Assembly (NCBI RefSeq): GCF_003697915.1
Contig: NZ_RCVN01000005.1
Location: 62,001 to 126,000 of the forward strand
Source of the DNA: Staphylococcus pseudoxylosus
Lineage (GTDB): Bacteria; Bacillota; Bacilli; Staphylococcales; Staphylococcaceae
Direction: 5' to 3'
DNA: 64,000 bases
This document shows, in pieces, positions 28,659 to 39,332 of this stretch. The position numbers and the translations under genes are program-made. Each line of letters opens with the position of its first letter. The first letter of the stretch is position 1. A model generated the notes under the pieces. It saw only the letters and a list, made by a program, of their open reading frames with translations. It ran no database searches and was not told where the DNA came from.

Positions 28659-30113
28659 ATGGCAGAAATCTTAAAGAATTATATTAACGGTGAATGGAAA
28701 GAATCAAAGAGTACAGAGACGCTGGATGTTTTGAATCCTGCAACTAAAGAAGTGATTGCCAAAGTACCTCTTTCGACACGTGAAGAATTAGATGAAGTTG
28801 CACAAATCGCTGCTGAGGCATTCCAAGAATGGAAAGAAGTTGCTGTACCTAAGCGTGCGCGTTTGTTATTCAAGTTACAGCAACTATTAATAGACAATAA
28901 AAATGAATTAGCTGAAATCATAACGAAAGAAAACGGCAAGAATACAACAGAAGCTTTAGGTGAAGTACAAAGAGGTATTGAAAACGTTGAATTTGCGGCC
29001 GGTGCACCGTCGTTAATGATGGGAGATTCATTATCAAGTATTGCAACGAATATTGAAGGTACAAGTTATAAATATCCGGTAGGTGTTGTAGGGGGGATTA
29101 CACCATTTAACTTCCCTATGATGGTGCCATGTTGGATGTTCCCAATGGCCATTGCTTTAGGTAATACATTTGTAATTAAACCATCAGAGAAGACACCATT
29201 GTTAGTAAATAAATTAGCCGAATTAGTAGAAGCGGCCGGTTTCCCTAAAGGTGTATTTAATGTTGTGCATGGTGCACACGATGTCGTTAATGGTATTTGT
29301 GAAAATGAACATATCAAAGCAGTTTCATTTGTAGGATCTAAACCAGTTGGCGAATATGTCTATAAAAAAGCGACAGAAAACTTAAAACGCGCCCAATGTT
29401 TAACAGGAGCTAAGAACCATACTATTGTATTGAATGATGCGAATATTGATACAGCTGTGAAAGATGTCATTGGAGCTGCATTTGGTTCAGCAGGTGAACG
29501 TTGTATGGCTGCGGCAGTTATAGCAGTAGAAGAAGATGTTTATGACGAATTTAAAGAAAAATTAGTTCAAGCAGCTAAAGATATCGTGATTGGTAACGGT
29601 TTGGAAGATAACGTATTTTTAGGTCCTGTAATTAGAGAAGAGAATAAATCTAGAACACTGAGCTATGTGGATGCAGGTGTCGAAGAAGGCGCAACACTAG
29701 TGCTAGATGGTAGAGAAGACAATAAAGAAGATGGCTATTTTGTTAAACCAACTATCTTTGAAAATGTCACACCTGACATGAAATTATGGCAGGATGAAAT
29801 TTTCGCACCAGTGTTATCACTAGTTAAAGTTAAAAATTTAAAAGAAGGTATCGAACTCGCGAATAAATCAGAATTTGCAAATGGTGCTTGTTTATTCACT
29901 GATAGCGCTTCTTCCATCAGATACTTTAGAGAAAATATTGATGCAGGTATGTTAGGTATTAACCTTGGTGTACCAGCGCCTATGGCTATCTTCCCATTCT
30001 CAGGTTGGAAATCTTCATTCTATGGCTCATTACATGCTAACGGTAAAGATAGTATTGAATTCTATACACACAGAAAAGTTGTTACAGCACGTCATGACGA
30101 ACCTAAATTTTAA
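28659..30113 (+). CDS. iolA: Methylmalonate-semialdehyde dehydrogenase (CoA-acylating), IolA
   Basis: 484 residues of the aldehyde dehydrogenase superfamily. The catalytic Cys282 is in [11 protein letters not shown], the MmsA/IolA form. The NAD-binding segments [12 protein letters not shown] and [12 protein letters not shown] are present. It converts malonate semialdehyde, the end product of inositol breakdown, to acetyl-CoA. Start ATG 28659 with TTGGAGG 9 bases upstream; a longer frame to 28644 has no site. First gene of a run of ten co-directional genes, preceded by IolR boxes and a cre-like site. Confidence 0.93.
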   Translation: MAEILKNYINGEWKESKSTETLDVLNPATKEVIAKVPLSTREELDEVAQIAAEAFQEWKEVAVPKRARLLFKLQQLLIDNKNELAEIITKENGKNTTEALGEVQRGIENVEFAAGAPSLMMGDSLSSIATNIEGTSYKYPVGVVGGITPFNFPMMVPCWMFPMAIALGNTFVIKPSEKTPLLVNKLAELVEAAGFPKGVFNVVHGAHDVVNGICENEHIKAVSFVGSKPVGEYVYKKATENLKRAQCLTGAKNHTIVLNDANIDTAVKDVIGAAFGSAGERCMAAAVIAVEEDVYDEFKEKLVQAAKDIVIGNGLEDNVFLGPVIREENKSRTLSYVDAGVEEGATLVLDGREDNKEDGYFVKPTIFENVTPDMKLWQDEIFAPVLSLVKVKNLKEGIELANKSEFANGACLFTDSASSIRYFRENIDAGMLGINLGVPAPMAIFPFSGWKSSFYGSLHANGKDSIEFYTHRKVVTARHDEPKF

Positions 30114-30123
30114 GGAGTGAACA

Positions 30124-30948
30124 TTGATAATGACTCAATTATTAAATAAACCTGTACATCGTCGTCTCAGCGATGATGTGCAAGTTATCCACGATTTAAA
30201 GCCCAGCGACATTAACTTGAATTATATTGGTTTAAAAGTACTAGATATTAAACAGAATGGTATTTACGAAGCATCAACTGAGGATTTTGAATTATGTATT
30301 GTGGCTTTAACTGGAAAGATTAATGTATCAGATGGTAATGAAACTTTTAATGACCTAGGGACAAGAGACTCAGTGTTTGAAAGAATTCCAACAGATAGTG
30401 TGTTTATTTCGAAACACCATAATATAAAAATTGAAGCAACGCGAGATGCTAGAGTGATCTTATGTTATTCGCCTGCTGATGAAGTTAGGCCAACACAACT
30501 GATACCAGCAAAAGAAAACGGTGTTGAAGATAGAGGTAAATATTCAAATCAACGTCATGTGCATAATATATTGCCAGATACACATGAAGCGAGCGAAAAA
30601 TTATTAGTAGTAGAAGTTTATACGAACCAAGGTAATTGGTCTAGTTATCCACCACACAAACATGATCAGGATGATTTACCCAATGAGTCATTATTAGAAG
30701 AAACTTATTATCATGAAATGAATCCAAGTAAAGGTTTTGTGTTCCAAAGAGTATTTACCGATGATTTGTCATTAGATGAAACAATGGCAGTTGAAAATGG
30801 TGATGTTGTAGTAGTTCCAGAAGGATATCATCCTGTAGCCGTCCCAGATGGTTACGATGGTTATTATTTAAATATCATGGCTGGTCCAAAAAAAGTTTGG
30901 AAATTTTATAATCAACCAGATCATGAATGGATTATTGACCGTAAATAA
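30124..30948 (+). CDS. iolB: 5-deoxy-glucuronate isomerase, IolB
   Basis: 274 residues of the bicupin IolB family. The metal site is suggested by WSSYPPHKHDQDDLP...EETYYHEMNPSKGFVFQRVF, with a second cupin barrel at the end (GDVVVVPEGYHPVAVPDGY). It isomerises 5-deoxy-glucuronate to 5-dehydro-2-deoxy-gluconate. TTG 30124 is 6 bases after GGAG and is preferred to ATG 30130, which is 12 bases away. It starts 10 bases after iolA. Confidence 0.92.
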   Translation: MIMTQLLNKPVHRRLSDDVQVIHDLKPSDINLNYIGLKVLDIKQNGIYEASTEDFELCIVALTGKINVSDGNETFNDLGTRDSVFERIPTDSVFISKHHNIKIEATRDARVILCYSPADEVRPTQLIPAKENGVEDRGKYSNQRHVHNILPDTHEASEKLLVVEVYTNQGNWSSYPPHKHDQDDLPNESLLEETYYHEMNPSKGFVFQRVFTDDLSLDETMAVENGDVVVVPEGYHPVAVPDGYDGYYLNIMAGPKKVWKFYNQPDHEWIIDRK

Positions 30949-30963
30949 AAGGGGTGTAAATAA

Positions 30964-31923
30964 ATGACTAATAAGAAACACATCGTAGCAATTGGTCGTG
31001 CTGCAATTGACTTAAATGCGAAAGAAATCAACAGACCAATGGAAGAAACAGCTACATTTAGTAAATACGTTGGTGGATCTCCGACGAATATCATGATTGG
31101 CGCATCAAAATTAGGTTTAAACGTTGGTATTATTGCCAACGTATCCGACGACCAACATGGAAGATTTATTACAAACTATTTTGAAGAAGTGGGTGTAGAT
31201 ACTTCACAGATTCATATTGATGAAGAAGGCCGTAAGATTGGCCTAACTTTTACTGAAATAAAAAGTGCTCAGGAATCAAGCATCTTAATGTATAGAGAAA
31301 ATGTAGCTGATTTATACCTTGCACCAGAACATGTAAATCCAGATTACATTAAGAATTCCGAATATTTGCTCATTTCAGGAACTGCGTTATCCCAATCTCC
31401 TTCAAGAGAAGCAGTGTTAAAAGCGTTATCGATTGCTAAAAAACACGGTGTAAAAATCATATTTGAATTGGATTATCGTCCATATAATTGGGTGAACAAG
31501 GAAGAAACATCGATTTATTATGAATTAATTGCTGATCAATCAGACGTTGTTATCGGTACGAGAGATGAATTCGATATGGTTGAAAGCTATCAGAATATTT
31601 CAGACCAAGAAATTAGTCATTTGCTGTTTGAAGCAACGCCTAATTTGGTTGTTATTAAGCATGGCGTGCAAGGTTCATATGCATTTGATAAAGCTGGTCA
31701 CGTTTATGAAGGAAAAGCATTCAAAGCGAATGTAGTAAAAACGTTTGGTGCAGGGGACTCATATGCAGCAGCATTTATATATGCCCTCGTTAAAGGTAAA
31801 CCTGTAGAAGACGCATTGAAATATGGAGCAGCTTCAGCAGCCATTGTTGTAAGCAGTCATAGTTCGTCAGAAGCAATGCCTACGATAGATAAAATAGAAA
31901 ACTTAATTAAAGAACAATCATAA
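30964..31923 (+). CDS. iolC: 5-dehydro-2-deoxygluconokinase, IolC
   Basis: 319 residues of the PfkB/ribokinase family: N-terminal GRAAIDLN and KYVGGSPTNIMIGASKLG (substrate lid), and the C-terminal ATP/catalytic motif VVKTFGAGDSYAAAFIYAL with the base Asp in GAGD. It phosphorylates 5-dehydro-2-deoxygluconate at O6; the product is the inducer of IolR in B. subtilis. RBS AGGGGTG 9 bases before ATG. It follows iolB and precedes iolD, as in the classical pathway. Confidence 0.92.
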   Translation: MTNKKHIVAIGRAAIDLNAKEINRPMEETATFSKYVGGSPTNIMIGASKLGLNVGIIANVSDDQHGRFITNYFEEVGVDTSQIHIDEEGRKIGLTFTEIKSAQESSILMYRENVADLYLAPEHVNPDYIKNSEYLLISGTALSQSPSREAVLKALSIAKKHGVKIIFELDYRPYNWVNKEETSIYYELIADQSDVVIGTRDEFDMVESYQNISDQEISHLLFEATPNLVVIKHGVQGSYAFDKAGHVYEGKAFKANVVKTFGAGDSYAAAFIYALVKGKPVEDALKYGAASAAIVVSSHSSSEAMPTIDKIENLIKEQS

Positions 31924-31937
31924 GGCGGTGTTGAATT

Positions 31938-33851
31938 GTGGTCAAAACAGTGAGATTAACAACAGGTGAAGCAATCGTTAAATTTTTAACAAAACAATAC
32001 ATTTATGTTGATGGAGAAGAAATAAAATTTGTAGAAGGTGTAATGAATATCTTTGGTCATGGCAATGTGCTTGGTTTAGGTGAAGGTTTGTCTAAATACC
32101 AAAAAGAATTAAAAACAATTCAGGGCAAAAATGAGCAAGGTATGGCACATACTGCAATTGGATTCAGTAAGCAAAGTTTAAGGAAAAAAATATTTGCCGT
32201 AACCAGTTCTGTGGGTCCTGGTTCAGCGAATTTGGTTACTGCAGCTGGCACGGCATCAGCAAATCATATTCCAGTGTTATTCCTTCCAGGAGATACGTTC
32301 GCTACACGTCAACCAGACCCAGTTTTACAACAGATAGAAGATCCTCAAAGTATTGGGACAACTACAAACGATGCCTTGAAGCCTTTATCTAGATATTTTG
32401 ATCGTATAACGAGACCAGAACAAATTATGTCAGCACTCATTAGAGCATTTGAAGTTATGACAAATCCTCAAACAGCTGGTCCAGTAACGATAGCATTAAG
32501 TCAGGATGTACAAGGAGAAGCATTTGATTTTCCAGAAACATTCTTTGATAAACGCATACATTATGTAGATCGATTAGAACCTTCTAACCGTTCTATTGAA
32601 GCTGCGATTGAAGTGCTTAAAACTGCTGAAAAGCCTTTGTTAATCGTCGGCGGTGGGGCTAAATATTCTGAGGCACAACATGAAATTGAGCAACTAATAG
32701 ACAATCATCATATACCGATGGCTGAGACACAAGCAGGAAAATCAACCATTGCAGCGTCGCATCCATTAAATTTAGGTGGTTTAGGTGTAACTGGAAACTT
32801 AGCAGCAAATATTTATGCGAAAGATGCGGATGTCATTGTAGGTATCGGCACAAGATATTCTGATTTTACAACTAGTTCAAAAACAGCTATCAATTTTGAT
32901 TCAGCCAAAATCATTAATATGAATGTAAATAGAGTGGATGCTTATAAATTAGATGCGATTCAAGTAGTTGGTGATGCGAAAGTATCTATTTCTAGATTAA
33001 GACAGCAATTAAACAACCATCAATATGATATTGAGGACACTGTTCGTGATGTTAAACAAGAATGGAACAACGAGCGCAATCGCTTAGCGAACATCGATAT
33101 CAATGATACTGATTATGCACCTGAAATAGCAACGCACTTTGATAAAGAGAAACTAAAGCGATATGTAACATCATTACAAACCGAGTTACCACAAACGAAC
33201 GCTTTAATAGAGGTCAATAACTCCATTGATCATGACGCAATTATTGTCGCTGCAGCTGGTTCATTGCCAGGTGATCTAGAAAGATTATGGGAAACAGATA
33301 CCTTTAATACTTATAACATGGAATACGGTTATTCAACTATGGGATATGAAATCGGCGCTGCTGTTGGTGCTAAAATATCAGAACCAAATAAAGAAGTATA
33401 CGCGCTTGTTGGCGATGGAAGTTTTCTAATGTTGCATTCCGAATTGATTACCGCACTGCAATATAACTATAAAATTAATATCATTTTATTCGATAATAGC
33501 GGTTTTGGTTGTATTAATAATTTACAAATGGATAACGGTAGTGACAGTTTTTGTACAGAATTCACTGATATGAATGGTGACATATTAAATGTTGATTATA
33601 AAAAAGTCGCTGAAGGATATGGTGCAGTTACTTACAAAGTAAATGATGTCAATGCATTAGCAACAGCTATCGCAGAAGCTAAGAAAGAAGCAAAATCTAC
33701 ATTAATAGAAGTTAAAACGTTACCTAAAACGATGACGGCAGGATATGAGTCATTTTGGAATGTAGGCGTTTCGGAACATAGCGACAAGCAAGCCGTACAA
33801 GAAGCATTTTCAAACAAAGCCGAAATCATGAAAATATCGAAACATTATTAA
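31938..33851 (+). CDS. iolD: 3D-(3,5/4)-trihydroxycyclohexane-1,2-dione hydrolase, IolD
   Basis: 637 residues of the thiamine diphosphate enzyme family. The cofactor motif GDGSFLMLHSE...LFDNSGFGCINN (GDG-to-NN) is near residues 495-535, and the N-terminal domain carries the TPP glutamate region GKNEQGMAHTAIGF. It opens the ring of the trione to 5-deoxy-glucuronate. The start is GTG 31938 with AGGCGGTG upstream. It lies between iolC and iolG in the operon. Confidence 0.93.
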   Translation: MVKTVRLTTGEAIVKFLTKQYIYVDGEEIKFVEGVMNIFGHGNVLGLGEGLSKYQKELKTIQGKNEQGMAHTAIGFSKQSLRKKIFAVTSSVGPGSANLVTAAGTASANHIPVLFLPGDTFATRQPDPVLQQIEDPQSIGTTTNDALKPLSRYFDRITRPEQIMSALIRAFEVMTNPQTAGPVTIALSQDVQGEAFDFPETFFDKRIHYVDRLEPSNRSIEAAIEVLKTAEKPLLIVGGGAKYSEAQHEIEQLIDNHHIPMAETQAGKSTIAASHPLNLGGLGVTGNLAANIYAKDADVIVGIGTRYSDFTTSSKTAINFDSAKIINMNVNRVDAYKLDAIQVVGDAKVSISRLRQQLNNHQYDIEDTVRDVKQEWNNERNRLANIDINDTDYAPEIATHFDKEKLKRYVTSLQTELPQTNALIEVNNSIDHDAIIVAAAGSLPGDLERLWETDTFNTYNMEYGYSTMGYEIGAAVGAKISEPNKEVYALVGDGSFLMLHSELITALQYNYKINIILFDNSGFGCINNLQMDNGSDSFCTEFTDMNGDILNVDYKKVAEGYGAVTYKVNDVNALATAIAEAKKEAKSTLIEVKTLPKTMTAGYESFWNVGVSEHSDKQAVQEAFSNKAEIMKISKHY

Positions 33852-33867
33852 GACAGGTGAGAAAATA

Positions 33868-34887
33868 ATGACAAAAATAAAAATAGGTCAGGTAGGTCTT
33901 GGTCGATTAGGCAAAGTGCATGCGTCGAATATTGTAAAACATGTGAATAACGCTGAATTATACGCAGTCGCAAGTGTAGTTGAACAAGAATTAGAATATG
34001 CCAGTGAAACGTTAGGCGTTCAACATTGTTATACATCATACAGTGACATGCTTGATAACGATGCGTTAGATGCGGTTGTAATTGCTTCACCAAGTGGATT
34101 TCATGCAGTCCAAATTACTCAAGCCCTAGAAAAAGGGTTGCACGTATTTTCTGAAAAACCGATTGGCTTAGAATTGGAAAATATTAGACAAGTTGTAGAT
34201 AAAATCCATGATCATCCACATAAGGTGTTTCAATTAGGCTTTATGCGCAGGTTCGATGAATCTTATTTATATGCAAAAGATGCAGTAGATCGAGGGGAAT
34301 TAGGAAAAATTACAGCCATGCGTTGTTATGGTATTGATCCTAGTTCAGGGTTAGATCGTTTTATACAATTTGCTAAAAATAGTGCTAGTGGTGGTTTATT
34401 CTTAGATATGTCCATTCATGACATTGACTTAGTGAGATGGTTTACTGGTTCGGAATTTAAAACAGTTTATTCCCTAGGAAATAATATTGCAGCACCTGAA
34501 TTAACTGCTTGTGATGAATTAGAAACAGGCGCATGTTTATCAGAGTTAGAGGATGGAACAATTGCATATTTTTTAGCTGGAAGAAATGCGCAACATGGCT
34601 ATCACGTTGAAACAGAGATTATAGGGACGGAAGGCATGATTAGAATTGGTAACGCACCTGAAAAGAATTTAGTCACTTTATATGACAAAAATGGTGTAGT
34701 GAGACCAACTTCAGATCATTTTCCGGAACGATTTAGGTTTGCTTTTATAAATGAAATGAATACATTTGTTAGCACTATTAAGAATAAAGATCAATCATCT
34801 GTTACAGCTATGGATGGATTGAAAAGTACAGAAGTAGCAATTGCTATGCAAAACTCCATCGAAACTAAGAAGGTTATTACGTTATGA
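33868..34887 (+). CDS. iolG: Inositol 2-dehydrogenase, IolG
   Basis: 339 residues of the Gfo/Idh/MocA family. The Rossmann motif is GQVGLGRLGKVHASNI at residues ~7-22. The substrate/cofactor motif EKPIG is near residue 97 and GGLFLDMSIHDIDLVRW near 175-190. It oxidises myo-inositol to scyllo-inosose with NAD+, the first committed step. RBS AGGTGAG before ATG. Downstream iolE starts 11 bases later. A second family member lies at 37444. Confidence 0.9.
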   Translation: MTKIKIGQVGLGRLGKVHASNIVKHVNNAELYAVASVVEQELEYASETLGVQHCYTSYSDMLDNDALDAVVIASPSGFHAVQITQALEKGLHVFSEKPIGLELENIRQVVDKIHDHPHKVFQLGFMRRFDESYLYAKDAVDRGELGKITAMRCYGIDPSSGLDRFIQFAKNSASGGLFLDMSIHDIDLVRWFTGSEFKTVYSLGNNIAAPELTACDELETGACLSELEDGTIAYFLAGRNAQHGYHVETEIIGTEGMIRIGNAPEKNLVTLYDKNGVVRPTSDHFPERFRFAFINEMNTFVSTIKNKDQSSVTAMDGLKSTEVAIAMQNSIETKKVITL

Positions 34888-34897
34888 GGTGAACAGA

Positions 34898-35782
34898 ATG
34901 ACTAGAAATATTCGTTATGCATGTGCGCCAATCGCATGGACAAATGATGATATGCCAGAATTAGGCAGTGAAAATTCATTTGAACAATGTATTAGTGAAA
35001 TGGCATTAGCTGGGTATGAAGGCACAGAAATAGGTAATAAATACCCGAGAAATCCTGAAGTATTAAAGTCTTATCTTGAACCACGTGGTTTATCGATTGC
35101 TAGTGCATGGATAAGCTTGTATTTAACATCAAAACCGTATGAAGTAACGGCAGAGGCATTTATTAAACATAGAGATTTCCTATATGAAATGGGCGCTAAA
35201 GTGATTGTCGTATCAGAACAAGGTAATAGCATTCAAGGCAAATTAGATAAAGCATTATATATAGACAAGCCTACTTTCACCGAAGAAGAATGGCAATTAC
35301 TAAGCGAAGGTTTAGAAAAATTAGGCGAACTAGCGCACGAAAAAGATATGGAAATTGTATATCATCACCACATGGGAACTGGTATACAAACTACAGAAGA
35401 AATTGATGAACTAATGGAAAGAACAAGCAAAGACAATGTTTCTCTCTTGTTTGATACTGGGCATCTGGTTGTTTCTGGTGAAAACCCCATAGAAATATTT
35501 AATAAGCATGTAGATCGCATTAAACACATTCATTTTAAAGATGTAAGGCCAGAAATTAAAGAGGCAGTGGATAAAGAAAATCAATGTTTTTTAGATGGTG
35601 TACGAAAAGGTATGTTCACTGTCCCTGGTGATGGGGCGATTGATTTTGAACCTATTCTAAACCTTATATATCAATCAGATTATAAAGGATGGATTGTAGT
35701 TGAAGCAGAACAAGATCCATCTGTAGCAAATCCTTTTATATACGCTAAAAAAGCAAAAGAGTACATGGCTCAATACCAATGA
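34898..35782 (+). CDS. iolE: Myo-inosose-2 dehydratase, IolE
   Basis: 294 residues from ATG 34898, chosen for GAGGTGAAC 5 bases upstream; the open frame extends left into iolG but no site is there. Xylose-isomerase-like TIM barrel: IRYACAPIAWTNDDMPELG, GYEGTEIGNKYP, MEIVYHHHMGTGIQT, LLFDTGHLVVSG, IKHIHFKDVRP and WIVVEAEQDPS, with the metal-binding Glu/Asp/His residues in place. It dehydrates 2-keto-myo-inositol to the trione. Intact. Confidence 0.9.
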   Translation: MTRNIRYACAPIAWTNDDMPELGSENSFEQCISEMALAGYEGTEIGNKYPRNPEVLKSYLEPRGLSIASAWISLYLTSKPYEVTAEAFIKHRDFLYEMGAKVIVVSEQGNSIQGKLDKALYIDKPTFTEEEWQLLSEGLEKLGELAHEKDMEIVYHHHMGTGIQTTEEIDELMERTSKDNVSLLFDTGHLVVSGENPIEIFNKHVDRIKHIHFKDVRPEIKEAVDKENQCFLDGVRKGMFTVPGDGAIDFEPILNLIYQSDYKGWIVVEAEQDPSVANPFIYAKKAKEYMAQYQ

Positions 35783-35840
35783 ACACATAGTTCATGTCAG
35801 ACTGAGGGTATTCTTAAGCTTCCAAGGGGAGAGAGTAATC

Positions 35841-37430
35841 ATGAGTATGTTTGCAGTAATTTCATTTTTAGTAGTCATTGTAATAATCGCATTATATGCA
35901 TTCTTAAAAAGTAAAAGAATTAATACGAAAAATGCTGATGGATACTTTATGGGTGGCAGAAGTTTAACTGGTTTTACCATTGCTTCTACAATTATCATGA
36001 CCAACCTGTCTACAGAGCAAATCGTAGGTCAAAACGGTCAAAGCTTTAGAGCTGGTATGGAAGTTATGGCTTGGGAAGTAACTTCAGCGGTAGCAATTGT
36101 TATATTAGCGCTTGTGTTTCTACCAAGATATTTTAAATATGGTGTAGATACGATATCTGACTTTATTGAAATGAGGTTTGATACATTTACTAAGAGATTG
36201 GTATCGCTATTATTCATATTCACATATGTTGTATCGTTTCTGCCTGTTGTCCTGTATTCAGGCGCACTCGTATTTAATAAAATTTTTAATATTAGTGAAA
36301 TCTTAGATATAAGTGATATGACGGCTGTTGTACTGATTTCAACATTTATAGGTATCTTCGGGATCATTTATTTGTTTATTGGAGGTCTTTCTTTAAGTGC
36401 ACATAGTGATTCTATTTATGGAGTGGGACTTATTCTCGGAGGTCTTGCTATACCAGTTTTAGGGTTAATCATGTTTGGTGATGGCAGTTTCTTAAAAGGT
36501 TTCGACAAAGTGATTCAAAATACACCTGAAAAATTAAATTCTATTGGTGCCATTGATTCGGACATCGTACCTTGGCCAACGTTGTTCTTTGGTATGTTCT
36601 TTAACAATTTATTCTTTTGGTGTACGAATCAAATGATTGTTCAAAAGGCGCTCGCTGGTAAAAATTTAAAAGAAGCTCAAAAAGGTGCAATGTATGTTGG
36701 TACATTTAAAATATTTGGCGCATTATTACTAGTATTCCCAGGTGTGCTAGCCTTCAATATGTTAGGTAATAAGGTTACTAATCCTGATAATGCATACCCT
36801 ATGCTTGTTAATGAAGTGTTACCAGGATGGGCTTATGGTTTATTCGGTGCAGTTATATTTGGAGCGATTCTCAGTTCATTTGTTGGATCACTCAATAGTA
36901 CGGCAACCTTATTCTCGCTTGATTTTTATAAATCCATAATTAATAAAGAAGCAACAAATAAACAAGTTTCTAGAGTTGGTAGATTAATAACCGTCCTTGT
37001 CGGGATTATTGTAGTCATTATTGCACCAATGATTTCGCTGTTTCCACAAGGTTTGTATGCTGTAGTACAAGAGTTTAACGGCATTTATAATATGCCATTA
37101 TTAGTACTGATACTTGTTGGATTTTTTGTTAAACGTACATCACATCAAGGTGCTAAAGTGATGTTTATTTTACACATAGTTTTGTATGCGCTTTCAAAAC
37201 TATTGATATCAGAGATCCATTACTTATATGTTCTAAGCGTATTATTCTTTATAGATTTATTTATAGTATTAATATTCAACAAATGGAAACCATCAGATGA
37301 ATTTGATTTCAATGTCAATTACGCAAAAGTAGATATAACGCCTTGGAAATACAGATATTTCGTAGGGGCTGCTATTATCATTGTTGTAATCGCAACTTAT
37401 ATCTTATTCTCATCACTTGGTTTATCCTAA
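35841..37430 (+). CDS. SSS-family Na+/solute symporter (probable inositol transporter)
   Basis: 529 residues with 13-14 hydrophobic segments. The solute:sodium symporter signature is visible as DGYFMGGRSLTGFTIASTI near the N-terminus and GAVIFGAILSSFVGSLNSTATLFSLDFYK in the middle, where the Na+ site lies. B. subtilis uses MFS-type IolT/IolF; here an SSS transporter fills that place in the operon, so myo-inositol or a related cyclitol is the likely substrate, by context only. RBS GGGGAGAG 7 bases before ATG. Confidence 0.85.
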   Translation: MSMFAVISFLVVIVIIALYAFLKSKRINTKNADGYFMGGRSLTGFTIASTIIMTNLSTEQIVGQNGQSFRAGMEVMAWEVTSAVAIVILALVFLPRYFKYGVDTISDFIEMRFDTFTKRLVSLLFIFTYVVSFLPVVLYSGALVFNKIFNISEILDISDMTAVVLISTFIGIFGIIYLFIGGLSLSAHSDSIYGVGLILGGLAIPVLGLIMFGDGSFLKGFDKVIQNTPEKLNSIGAIDSDIVPWPTLFFGMFFNNLFFWCTNQMIVQKALAGKNLKEAQKGAMYVGTFKIFGALLLVFPGVLAFNMLGNKVTNPDNAYPMLVNEVLPGWAYGLFGAVIFGAILSSFVGSLNSTATLFSLDFYKSIINKEATNKQVSRVGRLITVLVGIIVVIIAPMISLFPQGLYAVVQEFNGIYNMPLLVLILVGFFVKRTSHQGAKVMFILHIVLYALSKLLISEIHYLYVLSVLFFIDLFIVLIFNKWKPSDEFDFNVNYAKVDITPWKYRYFVGAAIIIVVIATYILFSSLGLS

Positions 37431-37443
37431 TAGGAGGAATTTC

Positions 37444-38439
37444 ATGACACTTACATTCGGAGTGATTGGCGTTGGTAGAATTGGTCAATTACATATTAAC
37501 GGTTTAAGAAATAATAAAGACGTCAGAATTAAATGGGTTTCAGATTTATATTGCGATAAGTTGTCAGAATGGATCGCAAAGGCAGGTATTGAAAATAAAA
37601 CAAAAGATCATAGAGATATTATTAACGATCCAGAAGTAGATGCGATTATCATCTGTTCACCTACAGATACACATGTTGAGCTTATTAAAGCAGCGGCAGC
37701 AAAAGGCAAACACATATTTTGTGAAAAGCCTATCAGTCTCTCATTAGAAGAAGCTGAGGAAGCTGTTGAAGCGGTGAAACAAGCTAACGTAAAACTTCAA
37801 ATGGGCTTTAATAGAAGATTTGATAAGAATTTCAAACAACTACACAGTATTTTAACTAAAAAAGAACTAGGCAAGATTCAGACATTACGTATTACTTCTA
37901 GAGATCCAGAGCCACCTCCAATTGAATATATTAAACATTCTGGTGGATTATTTATGGATATGACAATTCACGACTTTGATATGGCTAGGTATTTAATGCA
38001 ATCTGAAATTGTTGAAGTGTATGCAACTGGCTCGGCATTAGTCAATCCTGAAATTGCAGCATATGATGATATTGATACGGCTTTGATTACATTAAAATTT
38101 GAAAATGGTTCAATTGCAATGATTGAGAATTGTAGAAGAAGTGTTTATGGCTATGATCAACGTATAGAAATTCTAGGAGATCATGGTGCAATAGATGTAG
38201 GAAATGAACAATCTTCGACTTTAAATTATCATCGCATAGATGGTATTAGAAGAGATAATCCGCCTCATTTCTTTTTAGAGCGTTATAGTGACGCGTATAA
38301 AGTTGAAATGGACGACTTTATTAATGCACTGCAAAATGATACAGACGTCATTTGTTCAATTGAAGATGGATATAAAGCGCAACAAATTGCGTTGAAATGT
38401 AAAGAATCGCTAATATCAAATCAACCAAAAAGAATATAA
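37444..38439 (+). CDS. Second Gfo/Idh/MocA-family inositol dehydrogenase
   Basis: 331 residues from ATG 37444 (TAGGAGG 7 bases upstream; the frame extends 9 codons further into the transporter gene). Rossmann motif FGVIGVGRIGQLHINGL, cofactor/substrate motif CEKPIS, GGLFMDMTIHDFDMARYL. It is paralogous to IolG at 33868. By analogy with B. subtilis IolX/IolW or second IolG copies, it may handle scyllo- or other inositol isomers; not provable here. It follows the transporter directly. Confidence 0.85.
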   Translation: MTLTFGVIGVGRIGQLHINGLRNNKDVRIKWVSDLYCDKLSEWIAKAGIENKTKDHRDIINDPEVDAIIICSPTDTHVELIKAAAAKGKHIFCEKPISLSLEEAEEAVEAVKQANVKLQMGFNRRFDKNFKQLHSILTKKELGKIQTLRITSRDPEPPPIEYIKHSGGLFMDMTIHDFDMARYLMQSEIVEVYATGSALVNPEIAAYDDIDTALITLKFENGSIAMIENCRRSVYGYDQRIEILGDHGAIDVGNEQSSTLNYHRIDGIRRDNPPHFFLERYSDAYKVEMDDFINALQNDTDVICSIEDGYKAQQIALKCKESLISNQPKRI

Positions 38440-38460
38440 AGAAGGGTGGGGTGATAATCA

Positions 38461-39300
38461 ATGAATGCACTTATACAACAAGCTAAACAAGAACATTACG
38501 CCATACCTCAAATCAATGTAAATGGATTATTATGGATAGAAAGTATTTTAGAAGCAGCAGAAGCAACGCGTTCACCCATTATAGTAGGTACAACTGATAA
38601 AGTAGTTGAATTCCTAGGAGGATATCATTTTATATGTACGACAATAAAAAATAAGATTAAAACAATGAATATTACGATACCGGTTATTGTTCACTTAGAC
38701 CATGGTTTGACCGTTGAAAATTGTAAAAAGGCAGTTGATGCTGGCTATGATTCAGTGATGTACGATGGCTCAAAGTTATCCATTGAAGAGAACATTAAAC
38801 AAACCAAAGCGGTCGTTGAATATGCGCATAATAATAAGGTCATTGTCGAAGGTGAAGTAGGAGCCATTGGTGGTAACGAAGATGGTATTGTTGGCAATGT
38901 TAAATATGCTGATTTAGATGATTGTATCAGGCTAGCCCAAGAGGCAAAGTTAGATACATTGGCACCTGCTCTAGGATCTGTACATGGAAAATATCAAGGT
39001 GAACCGGATTTAGGATTTTCAGAAATGAAAGCCATACAAGAAGCTATTGATATTCCGCTAGTGCTACATGGTGCATCAGGCATTTCAGATGAAGATTTAT
39101 TAACAGCAATACACTTAGGTCATGCTAAAATTAATTTTAATACAGAAATCAATATCGCTTGGAGTAACCAACTAAGACAGACACTTAATCAAGATAAGTC
39201 ATTGTTTAATCCACAACAAATTCTAAAACCTAGTAAAGCAGCGATGGTAGAAACGATTAAATCTATTATTTATAAATGTACGTCTTATAACCGGGTATAA
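38461..39300 (+). CDS. iolJ: Class II aldolase IolJ (2-deoxy-5-keto-gluconate-6-phosphate aldolase)
   Basis: 279 residues of the class II fructose-bisphosphate aldolase family. The metal-site motifs are VIVHLDHGLTVE (Asp/His), VEGEVGAIGG, LGSVHGKYQGEP and VLHGASGIS. In this operon its role is cleavage to dihydroxyacetone phosphate and malonate semialdehyde. Start ATG 38461 with GAAGGGTGGGG upstream. The C-terminus is slightly irregular (YKCTSYNRV) compared with usual family ends but the frame is intact. Confidence 0.87.
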   Translation: MNALIQQAKQEHYAIPQINVNGLLWIESILEAAEATRSPIIVGTTDKVVEFLGGYHFICTTIKNKIKTMNITIPVIVHLDHGLTVENCKKAVDAGYDSVMYDGSKLSIEENIKQTKAVVEYAHNNKVIVEGEVGAIGGNEDGIVGNVKYADLDDCIRLAQEAKLDTLAPALGSVHGKYQGEPDLGFSEMKAIQEAIDIPLVLHGASGISDEDLLTAIHLGHAKINFNTEINIAWSNQLRQTLNQDKSLFNPQQILKPSKAAMVETIKSIIYKCTSYNRV

Positions 39301-39332
39301 CAGAACATATGTAGATAGGAGGATGAGTCAAC